Positions 51,001-58,802 of a DNA stretch of 64,000 nt are shown in pieces. Numbering within the stretch: the stretch's first letter is position 1; each line of letters starts with the position of its first letter. The DNA comes from Streptomyces lanatus (GTDB lineage Bacteria; Actinomycetota; Actinomycetes; Streptomycetales; Streptomycetaceae). A model generated the notes under the pieces. The model saw nothing but the letters and a program-made list of their open reading frames with translations, was not told the origin of the DNA and made no database searches. The DNA is taken from assembly GCF_014655715.1 (NCBI RefSeq), contig NZ_BNBM01000020.1:62001-126000 (forward strand). Direction: 5' to 3'. The position numbers and the translations under genes were made by a program.

Positions 51001-52233
51001 GTGACCAGAGCGAACCGGGCGCCGACGCCCGAGGAGTTCCGCACCGCGGCCCGACGCTGGCTGTCGGGCGTGGCGCCGCGGCGGGACTCCGCGGGCCAGG
51101 AGTGGGGCAGCGGCGACGACTCGGTGGCCGTGTTCGAGAACTGGACCGCGGACGAGGAACGCGCCCACACCGAACGCATCCGCGCCTGGGAACGCACCCG
51201 CTACGACCAGGGCTGGGGCGCCCTCGGCTGGCCCGAGGAGTACGGCGGACGCGAACTGCCCGCCTCCTACGAGCAGCTCTACCGCGCCGAGGAGGCCGCC
51301 TTCGACGTACCCCGGCGCACCGAGGTGTTCCCCGTCACCCAGCAGCTGGTCGCCCCCGCGATCCGCGTCTGGGGCACCGAGGAGCAGCGGCGGAGCCTGC
51401 TGCGCCCCATGCTGCGCACCGACGAACTCGCCTGCCAGCTCTTCTCCGAGACCGAGGCCGGCTCCGACCTCGCCGCCGTCCGCACCAGCGCCGTCCGCGA
51501 GGGCGAGGGCTGGATCGTGCGCGGCCACAAGGTCTGGACGTCCGGCGCCCGGGTCGCCACCTGGGGGGTCGCCGTCTGCCGCACCGACCCGGACGTGCCC
51601 CGGCACGCGGGCATCACGGTCTTCCTGATCCGCATGGACGCCCCCGGCGTCACCATCCGGCCGATCCGGCAGATGACCGGGGGATCGAGCTTCAACGAGG
51701 TGTACCTCGACGACGTCCGCGTCCCCGACGGCGACCGCCTCGGCCCGGTCGGCCAGGGCTGGCGGGTGACGCTCAGCGTCCTCGCCGCCGAACGGCTGGA
51801 CTCCGGCGCCCTCGGCCTCGACAACGCCGATCGCGCCCTCGCCCTCGCCCGCAACCTCCCGAGGCCCCTCACCGGCGGCGAACAGCAGCAGGCGGCCGAC
51901 CTGGTCGTGCGCACCCTCGTCCAGCGGCTGATCGGCCTGCGGGTCACCGCGGCCCTGGTCGCGGGCCGGGAGCCTGGCGCGGAGGCGTCCGTCGGCAAGC
52001 TCTACGCCACCGCGACCATGCGGGCCACCACCGACCTCGTCCAGCAGCTGCTCGGCCCCCGGCTCGCCGCCGACACGGGGGAGTGGGGCACCTTCGCCTG
52101 GACCGAGCATCTGCTCGGCGCCCCCGGCTACAGCATCGCGGGCGGCAGCGACGAGATCCAGCGCAACATCCTCGCCGAGCGCGTGCTGCGTCTGCCCAAG
52201 GAACCCAAGTACCCCGAGGGGGAGGCGCGTTGA
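51001..52233 (+). CDS. Acyl-CoA dehydrogenase
   Basis: 410 residues, full ACAD: GWGALGWPEEYGGRELPASY, LFSETEAGSDLAAVRTSAVR, VRGHKVWTSGARVATWGVAV and a C-terminal helical domain ending in APGYSIAGGSDEIQRNILAE. GTG start behind GGGAGGG. It fits the FadE-type dehydrogenases that form heteromers in steroid or branched-chain catabolism. The 3' end overlaps the kinase start by 4 nt (TTGA), so dehydrogenation is coupled to the kinase step. Confidence 0.9.
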   Translation: MTRANRAPTPEEFRTAARRWLSGVAPRRDSAGQEWGSGDDSVAVFENWTADEERAHTERIRAWERTRYDQGWGALGWPEEYGGRELPASYEQLYRAEEAAFDVPRRTEVFPVTQQLVAPAIRVWGTEEQRRSLLRPMLRTDELACQLFSETEAGSDLAAVRTSAVREGEGWIVRGHKVWTSGARVATWGVAVCRTDPDVPRHAGITVFLIRMDAPGVTIRPIRQMTGGSSFNEVYLDDVRVPDGDRLGPVGQGWRVTLSVLAAERLDSGALGLDNADRALALARNLPRPLTGGEQQQAADLVVRTLVQRLIGLRVTAALVAGREPGAEASVGKLYATATMRATTDLVQQLLGPRLAADTGEWGTFAWTEHLLGAPGYSIAGGSDEIQRNILAERVLRLPKEPKYPEGEAR

Positions 52234-53201
52234 GCACACTGACCGAGGTGAGCGAACTGGCCGCGCGGGTGCGTGAACGGCTCACCGCACTCCACCCCGG
52301 CGCACCGGTCGGGCAGCTGCGGACCCTGCCCGGCGGCCATTCGGGCCTCACCTTCGCCATCGACGCGGGTCCCGCCTCCTACGTCGTCAAGGCCGTGCCG
52401 CCCGGCCGGCGTCCACTCGGCCGCGACGACGTCCTGCGCCAGGCCCGTGTCCTGCGCGCGCTCGCCACCGCCGGTTCGGTGCCGGTGCCGGCGGTCGTCG
52501 CCGTGGACGAGCGCCAACCCGCCTGGTTCGCCATGGAGTTCGTCACCGGGGAGGCGATCGAGCCCGTCCTGGACGAGCACCGGCTCTATGCGGAGCTGTG
52601 TCGCGGCAGGATGCTGGGGCTTCCGGCCGTCCTGCGCGAGCTGCACCGGTCCGGGCCGCCCGGCCTGGAAGCGGCCGACCCGCTCGACCCGGCCGCCGAA
52701 CTCGACCGCTGGAGCCGCACCATGCGCGCCGTACCGCTCGAACTGCGGGACGGCACCGAGGAGTTGATGGCGGGACTGGCCGCGCGTGTGCCCGCGGGCC
52801 TGCCCCCGGTCCTCACCCACGGCGACTTCCGGCTGGGCAACGTCCTGTGCGCCGAAGAGCGGCCCGTGGCCGTCGTCGACTGGGAGATCTGGGCCTACGG
52901 AGACCCGCGCGTCGACCTCGCCTGGTTCCTCCTCTTCGCCGACCACCACAACTTCCCCCGGCTCGGCCGGGAGATCCCCGGCCTGCCCACCGAGGACGAG
53001 CTGCTGGCCGTATACCTCGACGGCCGTCCGCACCTGCCCGACCTCGACTGGTTCCGCGCCCTGGCCCGCACCAAGATGGCCGCGATCATGGGCCACAACC
53101 TGCGCCGCCACCGCGAGGGCCGGCACCACGACCCCGACCAGGAAAGGCTGCCGCCGACCATCGAGGCGATGATCCGCACCGCGCGGGACATCCTCGGCTG
53201 A
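52230..53201 (+). CDS. APH-fold kinase, candidate 4-hydroxyacyl-CoA kinase (ACAD10/11 N-terminal-like, LvaA-like)
   Basis: 323 residues. Aminoglycoside phosphotransferase fold: N-lobe (GHSGLTFAIDAGPASYVVKA), catalytic loop LTHGDFRLGNVL (His-Gly-Asp and Asn), metal-binding VVDWEIWAYGDPRVDLAWFL. In animal ACAD10/ACAD11 this domain is fused to an ACAD domain, and in the levulinate pathway LvaA is a separate kinase. Here it is a separate gene directly before an ACAD of the ACAD11 type, which supports acyl-CoA phosphorylation over drug resistance. TTG start (GGGGGAGG before it); GTG 52248 is an alternative. Confidence 0.85.
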   Translation: MSTLTEVSELAARVRERLTALHPGAPVGQLRTLPGGHSGLTFAIDAGPASYVVKAVPPGRRPLGRDDVLRQARVLRALATAGSVPVPAVVAVDERQPAWFAMEFVTGEAIEPVLDEHRLYAELCRGRMLGLPAVLRELHRSGPPGLEAADPLDPAAELDRWSRTMRAVPLELRDGTEELMAGLAARVPAGLPPVLTHGDFRLGNVLCAEERPVAVVDWEIWAYGDPRVDLAWFLLFADHHNFPRLGREIPGLPTEDELLAVYLDGRPHLPDLDWFRALARTKMAAIMGHNLRRHREGRHHDPDQERLPPTIEAMIRTARDILG

Positions 53202-53214
53202 AGGAGCCACACCC

Positions 53215-54462
53215 ATGGACTTCGAGTTCTCCCCGAGGGCACGCGAACTGCACACGCGGATGAGCGCCTTCATGCAGGAGTACGTCCTGCCCGCCGAGGC
53301 CGTCCACCACCGGCAGCTCACCGAGGGCGACGACCCCCACCGACAGCCGCCCGTCATGCGGGAGTTGCAGGAGAAGGCCCGCGCCGAGGGTCTGTGGAAC
53401 CTCTTCCTCACGCACGGCAACTGGGGCGCGGGGCTGACCAACCTCGAATACGCCCCGCTCGCCGAGCTGGCCGGGCGGTCGGTGATGGGCCCCGAGGTGT
53501 TCAACTGCTCCGCCCCGGACACCGGCAACATGGAACTGCTCGCCCTCTACGGCACCCCCGACCAGCAGGACCGCTGGCTGCGGCCCCTGCTCACGGCCGG
53601 CATCCGGTCCTGCTTCGCCATGACCGAACCCGAGGTCGCCAGCTCGGACGCGCGCAACATCCGCACCCGCATCACCCGTGACGCGGACTCCTACGTCGTC
53701 AACGGCCACAAGTGGTACACCTCCGGGATCCTCGACCCCGACTGCGCGCTGATCATCCTCATGGGCGTCACCGACCCGGACGCGAAGACGTACCGGCGGC
53801 AGAGCATGCTGCTGATCCCGCGCGACACCCCCGGCGTCACCGTCCTGCGCGACCTGCCGATGTTCGGCTACACCGACCGATGCGGCCACGGCGACGTGCT
53901 CTTCGAGGACGTACGCGTACCGATCGGCAACCTGCTCGGCAGGGAAGGGGAGGGCTTCGCGCTCGCCCAGGGCAGACTCGGACCCGGACGGATGCACTAC
54001 GCGATGCGCGCGGTCGGCTTCGCCGAACGGGCCCTCGACCTGATGTGCCGCCGCACCCTGAGCCGGACCGCGTTCGGCGGTCCGCTCGCCGAGCAGGGCG
54101 TCGTGCGCGAGTGGATCGCCCGCAGTCGCATCGAGATCGAGCAGCTGCGGCTGCTGGTCCTGAAGTCGGCCTGGCTGATGGACACCCACGGCAACGCGGC
54201 GGCCCGCACCGAGGTCGCCGCCATCAAGGTGGCCGCCCTGGAGGTCGCGCACCGGGTCGTGGACCGGGCCGTGCAGGCCCACGGCGCGGCCGGCGTCAGC
54301 GACGACACCGTACTGGCCAGGCTGTACGCGATCACCCGGGCCCTGCGCATCGCGGACGGGCCGGACGAGGTCCATCTGCGCACGGTGGCCCGGCGGGAGC
54401 TGGCCAAGTACACGTCCCCGACGTCCCCGAAGTCTCCGACGTCCCCGAAGGAGGAGGCGTGA
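53215..54462 (+). CDS. Acyl-CoA dehydrogenase of the ACAD10/11 (LvaC-like) branch
   Basis: 415 residues. The motifs follow the ACAD11 C-terminal domain closely: FAMTEPEVASSDARNIRTRI, VVNGHKWYTSGILDPDC, FGYTDRCGHGDVLFEDVRVP, AQGRLGPGRMHYAMRAVGFA, RIEIEQLRLLVLKSAWLMDT, ITRALRIADGPDEVHLRTVA. In ACAD10/11 and LvaC this domain removes phosphate from 4-phosphoacyl-CoA to give enoyl-CoA. It follows the kinase gene by 13 nt. The C-terminus carries an unusual TSP-TSP-KSP-TSP-K tail. Confidence 0.88.
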   Translation: MDFEFSPRARELHTRMSAFMQEYVLPAEAVHHRQLTEGDDPHRQPPVMRELQEKARAEGLWNLFLTHGNWGAGLTNLEYAPLAELAGRSVMGPEVFNCSAPDTGNMELLALYGTPDQQDRWLRPLLTAGIRSCFAMTEPEVASSDARNIRTRITRDADSYVVNGHKWYTSGILDPDCALIILMGVTDPDAKTYRRQSMLLIPRDTPGVTVLRDLPMFGYTDRCGHGDVLFEDVRVPIGNLLGREGEGFALAQGRLGPGRMHYAMRAVGFAERALDLMCRRTLSRTAFGGPLAEQGVVREWIARSRIEIEQLRLLVLKSAWLMDTHGNAAARTEVAAIKVAALEVAHRVVDRAVQAHGAAGVSDDTVLARLYAITRALRIADGPDEVHLRTVARRELAKYTSPTSPKSPTSPKEEA

Positions 54463-55235
54463 ACGCACAGCCACTGCGCGGCCGGGTCGCCGTGATCACC
54501 GGCGGCTCGCGGGGGATCGGCCTGGGCATCGCCAGGGCGTACCGCGAGGCGGGCGCGCATGTCGTGATCGCCGCCCGCAAAGCGGATGGGCTCGCCGAGG
54601 CGCGTGCGGAGCTGCTGCGGACGAAGGGCGACGGCGACGTCCACGAGGTGGTCGCCAACGCCGGGGAACCGGACCAGGCCGAGCGGTGCGTCGCGGAGAC
54701 CGTGGACCGGTTCGGCCGGCTCGACGTCCTGGTCAACAACGCCGCCACCAACCCGTATATGGGCGATCTGCTGGACCTCGACCTGCCGCGCGCGGAGAAG
54801 ACCGTACGCGTCAACCAGTACGGGATGATCGCCTGGACACGGCACGCGTGGCGGGCGTGGATGGCCGAGCACGGGGGAGCGGTGGTCAACATCGCCTCCG
54901 TCGGCGGACTGGTCGTCGACCCCCACATCGGCTGGTACAACGCCACCAAGGCGGCGATGCTGCATCTGACCCGGCAGCTCGCCTTCGAACTCGGGCCCCG
55001 GGTGCGGGTGAACGCCGTCGCGCCGGGCCTGATCAAGACCGAGCTCGCCAGGGCCGTATGGGAGCCCAGGGAGCCGATCCTCACCGCGCGGCTTCCGCTG
55101 CGCAGGCTGGGCACGGTCGAGGACGTGGCGAACGCGGCGCTGTTCCTCGCGGCCGACACATCGTCCTGGATGACCGGCCAGACCCTCGTCCTCGACGGGG
55201 GAGCCACCGTGCTGCCGATCGGGGTGGAGGAATGA
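54459..55235 (+). CDS. Short-chain dehydrogenase
   Basis: 258 residues. ITGGSRGIGLGIARAY, NNAATNPYMG, catalytic Ser in NIASVGGL and Y-x3-K in WYNATKAAML. GTG in a 4-nt overlap with the ACAD gene. Very similar in layout to the next SDR. Could be the reductase that makes a 4-hydroxyacyl-CoA from a 4-oxo precursor (the LvaD role) or a 3-hydroxyacyl-CoA dehydrogenase. Confidence 0.88.
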   Translation: MNAQPLRGRVAVITGGSRGIGLGIARAYREAGAHVVIAARKADGLAEARAELLRTKGDGDVHEVVANAGEPDQAERCVAETVDRFGRLDVLVNNAATNPYMGDLLDLDLPRAEKTVRVNQYGMIAWTRHAWRAWMAEHGGAVVNIASVGGLVVDPHIGWYNATKAAMLHLTRQLAFELGPRVRVNAVAPGLIKTELARAVWEPREPILTARLPLRRLGTVEDVANAALFLAADTSSWMTGQTLVLDGGATVLPIGVEE

Positions 55236-56017
55236 CGGCGGCGGCCGGACTCCTGTCGCTGGAAGGCCGTACGGCCGTGGTGACGGGCGCGTCCTCCGGG
55301 CTCGGCGCGCGGTTCGCTGCCGTGCTCGCCGGGGCCGGCGCGACCGTGTTCGCCGCCGCGCGGCGGCTGGAGCGGCTGCGGGAGCTGGCCGACGACGATC
55401 CCCGGATCTACCCGGTCGGCTGTGACGTCGCGCGGGAGGAGGACCGCGTGCGGCTGGCCGAGACCGCGTTCGCCGTGACCGGACGGTTCGATGTGCTGGT
55501 CAACAACGCGGGCGCGCCCGGCGCGGTACGGGCCGAGGACGAGAGCGCCGACGACTTCGCCGCCGTCCTCGCCGTCAACCTTGTCGCCCCTTTCCACCTC
55601 GCCCGGTTGATGGCCGAGTCCACCGATCCGGATGCGGGTGCGGACGGCGATGCCGCCGGCCGGTCCGTCGTGAACGTCTCCTCCGTCCTGGGCCTGGTCG
55701 CCGGGGCCCCGCTGGGCGGCGCGTCCTATGCCGCGTCGAAGGCGGGTCTGATCGGGCTGACCCGTGAACTCGCCGGCCAGTGGGGCCCGGCGGGGATCCG
55801 GGTCAACGCGCTCGCCCCGGGCTGGTTCCACTCGGAGATGACGGAGGGTCTCTTCGCGGACGACCGCTCCCGCCGCTGGGTGGAGCGCGGCACCATGCTG
55901 GGCCGGGGCGGCCGGCCGGGCGAACTGGACGGGGCGCTGCTCTTCCTCGCCTCGGACGCCTCCTCCTACTGCACCGGCCAGGTGCTCACCGTCGACGGCG
56001 GCTGGACGGCGCGATGA
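55232..56017 (+). CDS. Short-chain dehydrogenase
   Basis: 261 residues. VTGASSGLGARFAAVLAGAG, NNAGAPGAVR, catalytic Ser in NVSSVLGLVAG and Y-x3-K in SYAASKAGLI. ATG in an ATGA overlap with the upstream SDR, and its own stop overlaps the hydratase ATG. Part of the tightly coupled 48.7-56.8 kb operon; probably oxidises or reduces a CoA-bound hydroxy/keto intermediate. Confidence 0.88.
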   Translation: MTAAAGLLSLEGRTAVVTGASSGLGARFAAVLAGAGATVFAAARRLERLRELADDDPRIYPVGCDVAREEDRVRLAETAFAVTGRFDVLVNNAGAPGAVRAEDESADDFAAVLAVNLVAPFHLARLMAESTDPDAGADGDAAGRSVVNVSSVLGLVAGAPLGGASYAASKAGLIGLTRELAGQWGPAGIRVNALAPGWFHSEMTEGLFADDRSRRWVERGTMLGRGGRPGELDGALLFLASDASSYCTGQVLTVDGGWTAR

Positions 56018-56817
56018 GCGAGGTCACGGTCCGTATCGACGGGGACGGCGTGGGGCATGTCGAGCTGTGCCGCCCGGCGGCGGGAAACGCCATCGGGCTG
56101 GCCCTGGCGACCGGTCTCCTCGACGCCGCCAGGGCCTGCGAGAAGGCCGACGGGCTGCGGGCGGTGCTGCTCACCGGACGCGGGCGGTCCTTCTGTGTGG
56201 GAGGTGACCTGCGGGAGTTCGCCGACCTGCCGGGCGACCGGCTGGCCGCGCACCTCGGCCGGGTCACCGACGCCCTGCACGGCGCGCTGCGGGTGTTCGC
56301 CGCCCTGGACGCGCCGCTGGTGGCGGCCGTACAGGGCGCCGCCGCGGGTGCCGGGCTGGGGCTCGCGGTGGCGGCCGATCTGACGTTGGCCGCGTCCGAC
56401 GCCGCCTTCGTCGCCGCCTACACCGGCGTCGGCTACTCCCCGGACGCCGGCGTCAGCTGGTCGCTGCCCCGGATCGTCGGTCCCAAGCGGGCGCTGGACC
56501 TGCTGCTGACCAACCGCAGGGTCACGGCGTCCGAGGCGGCCGAGATGGGTCTGGTGAGCAGGGTGGTCGCGGCGGGCAGCCTGAGCGAGGATGCCATGAC
56601 GGCCGCCCGGTCGCTCGCCCGCGGCGCCACCGGGGCGTTCGGGGTGACCCGCAGACTCGTCGCGGCGGGGCTCTGCGCGGGCCTCGACGCCCACCTCGAC
56701 GCGGAGGCCCGCCACCTCGCCGGCACCGCGGTCTCGTCCGAGGGCCGGGCGGGCGTGGCGGCCTTTCTGGCCGGGCGCGGGCCGGATCAGGGTCCGCCGG
56801 GACGCCTGACTTCGTAA
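56014..56817 (+). CDS. Enoyl-CoA hydratase/isomerase family protein
   Basis: 267 residues, crotonase fold. TGRGRSFCVGGDLREF, VAAVQGAAAGAGLGLAVAAD and AAYTGVGYSPDAGVSWSLPR. The YSPDAG segment carries an Asp/Gly context seen in PaaG-like isomerases, whereas the usual hydratase Glu residues are not evident, so isomerase activity is possible. Last gene of the operon, followed by the TetR gene after 73 nt. Confidence 0.87.
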   Translation: MSEVTVRIDGDGVGHVELCRPAAGNAIGLALATGLLDAARACEKADGLRAVLLTGRGRSFCVGGDLREFADLPGDRLAAHLGRVTDALHGALRVFAALDAPLVAAVQGAAAGAGLGLAVAADLTLAASDAAFVAAYTGVGYSPDAGVSWSLPRIVGPKRALDLLLTNRRVTASEAAEMGLVSRVVAAGSLSEDAMTAARSLARGATGAFGVTRRLVAAGLCAGLDAHLDAEARHLAGTAVSSEGRAGVAAFLAGRGPDQGPPGRLTS

Positions 56818-56890
56818 CCGAGTTCAAGTAGGTCTACCCTCAGACATCCGATCGGCGACCGGCGCCGGTCATGGAGCGCAGGGAGAGCCG

Positions 56891-57517
56891 ATGGCGAGGG
56901 CGCGGATCGTGGATCCGGACGAGGGGCCCAGGTCGAAGCGTGCGGCCATTCTGGAGGCCGCGGTCGAGTACTTCGGCGAGGCCGGCTACGAGAACACGAA
57001 ATGGTCGGACGTGGCCGACCGGGTCGGCATCGGGCAGACCGCGCTCTACCACTACTTCGAGTCCAAGGCCCACTGCCTGCTCACCATCATGCGGCTGGAA
57101 CTCCAGCGCTCCCACGACATGTTCGCCGAGGCGACCGCCGACCTGGACGACCCCGTCGAGGCGCTCAGGGCCGGGGTCCGCGCGGCCTTCGCGGTGTCGG
57201 AGCACGAGATCCGGCAGATGCGTGTCCTCCAGGCCAACATGTCGCTGCTCGCCACGCCGCGGAAGTCCAAGCGCGAGGAGACCGAGCGGGTCGCCGCCCG
57301 GCAACTGGTTCAGATGGTCGAGCGGGACTGGACGAACCTGCTGATGCGCGGCATGGCGAAGGGCGCCTTCCCGGTGCGCGACGCCCATATGCTCGGGCTG
57401 GCCGTGCTCGGGATGATCGTCAGCGTGTGGCGGTGGTACCGCCCGAGCGGGGCGATCCCGCTCTCGGAGATCAGCGATCTGATCGAGGGCAGCGTGGTGC
57501 GCATGGTCGGCGAGTAG
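56891..57517 (+). CDS. TetR-family regulator
   Basis: 208 residues. N-terminal helix-turn-helix (KRAAILEAAVEYFGEAGYEN, ADRVGIGQTALYHYFESKAH) and a helical ligand domain (EHEIRQMRVLQANMSLLATP, GMAKGAFPVRDAHMLGLAVL). It lies between the two halves of the catabolic island and is the only dedicated regulator there, so it is the best candidate to bind the GAATTCAGTTCAG-type motifs. Its effector is probably an acyl-CoA. A strong GC hairpin follows. Confidence 0.88.
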   Translation: MARARIVDPDEGPRSKRAAILEAAVEYFGEAGYENTKWSDVADRVGIGQTALYHYFESKAHCLLTIMRLELQRSHDMFAEATADLDDPVEALRAGVRAAFAVSEHEIRQMRVLQANMSLLATPRKSKREETERVAARQLVQMVERDWTNLLMRGMAKGAFPVRDAHMLGLAVLGMIVSVWRWYRPSGAIPLSEISDLIEGSVVRMVGE

Positions 57518-57541
57518 CGGTCGAGCCGGGCCGAGCCGGTT

Positions 57542-57570
57542 GTGCCCCGCCCCTTGTGGGGGCGGGGCAC
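57542..57570 (+). terminator. Rho-independent-like GC hairpin after the TetR gene
   Basis: Perfect 12-bp arms GTGCCCCGCCCC / GGGGCGGGGCAC with a 5-nt TTGTG loop, 24 nt after the TetR stop. Confidence 0.8.
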
Positions 57571-57586
57571 CCCCATTAAGCTCAAA

Positions 57587-57599
57587 CTGAACTGAACTC
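57587..57599 (-). promoter_or_regulatory. Operator-like motif, copy 3
   Basis: On the minus strand GAGTTCAGTTCAG, one base different from the motif at 48608. It lies 33 nt before the first gene of the 57.6-61.4 kb operon, right after the TetR terminator. Confidence 0.55.
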
Positions 57600-57632
57600 A
57601 GGTTGAAATCCGGTGCGGAAGGAGCGAAGACC

Positions 57633-57983
57633 ATGGTGCTTCGCGCGTACATGGCCCGAATGGACGGTCACGACCCGGAGAAGGCCCTGGAGCTACTGGA
57701 GCCCGAGTTCCGCTTCCTCATCGCCCTGCCGAGCGGCGAGCGCACCGGCGAGTCGAAAGCCGACTTCGCCGCGTACATCGCCGGCCGCGACGCCGTGGAC
57801 CGGGTGCACGAGATCGTGCGGTCCTCGGTGGACCGGGACCTGGAGACCGTCTACGGCTTCGTGGTGGAGGCGGGCACGACGACCGGCGCGTTCCTGTCGG
57901 CCGCCGTCATCTCGCCGAACGGCCTCATGGCCCGCTACCAGTCCTTCTTCACCCCCGTCTTCCACCTGGTCGAACGGTCCTGA
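57633..57983 (+). CDS. SnoaL/NTF2-fold protein
   Basis: 116 residues from ATG 57633 (GGAAGGAGC ribosome binding site). NTF2-like cone fold (YMARMDGHDPEKALELLEPE, ADFAAYIAGRDAVDRVHEIV, TTGAFLSAAVISPNGLMARY). Members of this fold act as isomerases, hydrolases, dehydratases or ligand carriers on steroids and polyketides. First gene of the ligase operon, under operator motif 3. Confidence 0.8.
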   Translation: MVLRAYMARMDGHDPEKALELLEPEFRFLIALPSGERTGESKADFAAYIAGRDAVDRVHEIVRSSVDRDLETVYGFVVEAGTTTGAFLSAAVISPNGLMARYQSFFTPVFHLVERS

Positions 57984-58001
57984 GCAGGAGGCGCACAGCA
58001 G

Positions 58002-58391
58002 ATGCCCGGCACACCGACACCGCCGTCGACACCCGCGCCGTTCCTGAGCGCCTGGTTCGCGCTCCTGGACGGTCCGGAGGCGTCCCGGATCCTCGATCTG
58101 ATCAGCGACGACTTCTCGTTCTCCATTCTCTTCTCCACCGGCGGCGACGGCGCCACCGACTTCCACGGCGGCCGGGCCGAGATGGAGGGCTACCTCGCCC
58201 AGCGCGAGCAGGGCACCCGTACCCATCACCTGCTGACCGGCAGCGCGGACGGCCGCGACGAGCTCTTCCTCGGCGAGGTCCGCCGCTCCGGCGTGCCGGA
58301 GGCGACCTTCGTGGCCTCGGCGCGCCTGGACGAGTCGGGCAAGGTCCGCCGGCTGCTCATCGGCCGCTCACCGGCCGTGCTCTTCACCTGA
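58002..58391 (+). CDS. SnoaL/NTF2-fold protein, second copy
   Basis: 129 residues. Same fold class as its neighbour (FLSAWFALLDGPEASRILDL, SDDFSFSILFSTGGDGATDF, GLHGGRAEMEGYLAQ-type helix GGRAEMEGYLAQREQGTRTH). Sequence similarity to the first copy is low, so the pair may form a heterodimer rather than be duplicates; such heterodimeric SnoaL pairs occur in steroid side-chain hydratases with hotdog folds. GGAGG upstream. Confidence 0.78.
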   Translation: MPGTPTPPSTPAPFLSAWFALLDGPEASRILDLISDDFSFSILFSTGGDGATDFHGGRAEMEGYLAQREQGTRTHHLLTGSADGRDELFLGEVRRSGVPEATFVASARLDESGKVRRLLIGRSPAVLFT

Positions 58392-58450
58392 CCCGGCCAC
58401 TCATCGGCCGTGCTCCTCGCCCGACTCGCCCCCTCGCACCGGGAGATGCC

Positions 58451-58771
58451 ATGTACAACCTCGTTCTGCTGGCCTCGCGCCCGCCCGACTGGACCCATGA
58501 GCGCTTCATCGACTGGTGGCGGGGCGAACACGCCGAACTGACCCGTCGGCTCCCGGGGTTGCGCGCCTGGCGGCACACCGAGATCGACGCCGCCCTGGAG
58601 CCGCGCTCCGAAGGCTGGGACGGGATGTCGGTCCTCGGCTTCGACTCGGCCGAGGATCTGCGGCGGGCCCTGGACAGCCCGCAGTGGGCGGCGGCCGTCG
58701 CCCAGGTCGGCGACATGAAGGGCCGCCGGATCGCCGTCATGGGTGGCGAGCGGGAGATGTACGCGGGCTGA
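58451..58771 (+). CDS. EthD/dimeric alpha-beta barrel protein
   Basis: 106 residues. Ferredoxin-like EthD fold (MYNLVLLASRPPDWTHERFI, DWWRGEHAELTRRLPGLRAW, MSVLGFDSAEDLRRALDSPQ). EthD-type proteins are needed in some P450 ether-degradation systems and otherwise act as small isomerases or dehydratases. No P450 is seen in this window. GGGAG ribosome binding site. Sits just before the ligase gene. Confidence 0.8.
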   Translation: MYNLVLLASRPPDWTHERFIDWWRGEHAELTRRLPGLRAWRHTEIDAALEPRSEGWDGMSVLGFDSAEDLRRALDSPQWAAAVAQVGDMKGRRIAVMGGEREMYAG

Positions 58772-58802
58772 GGCGCACCACGAGCGAGAAGGCAGGAGCC
58801 GG

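Noticed and set aside
52230..53201. Aminoglycoside resistance gene
   Set aside because: The fold is APH, but the gene is translationally coupled within an acyl-CoA operon and sits before an ACAD10/11-type protein; metabolic kinase is the better reading.
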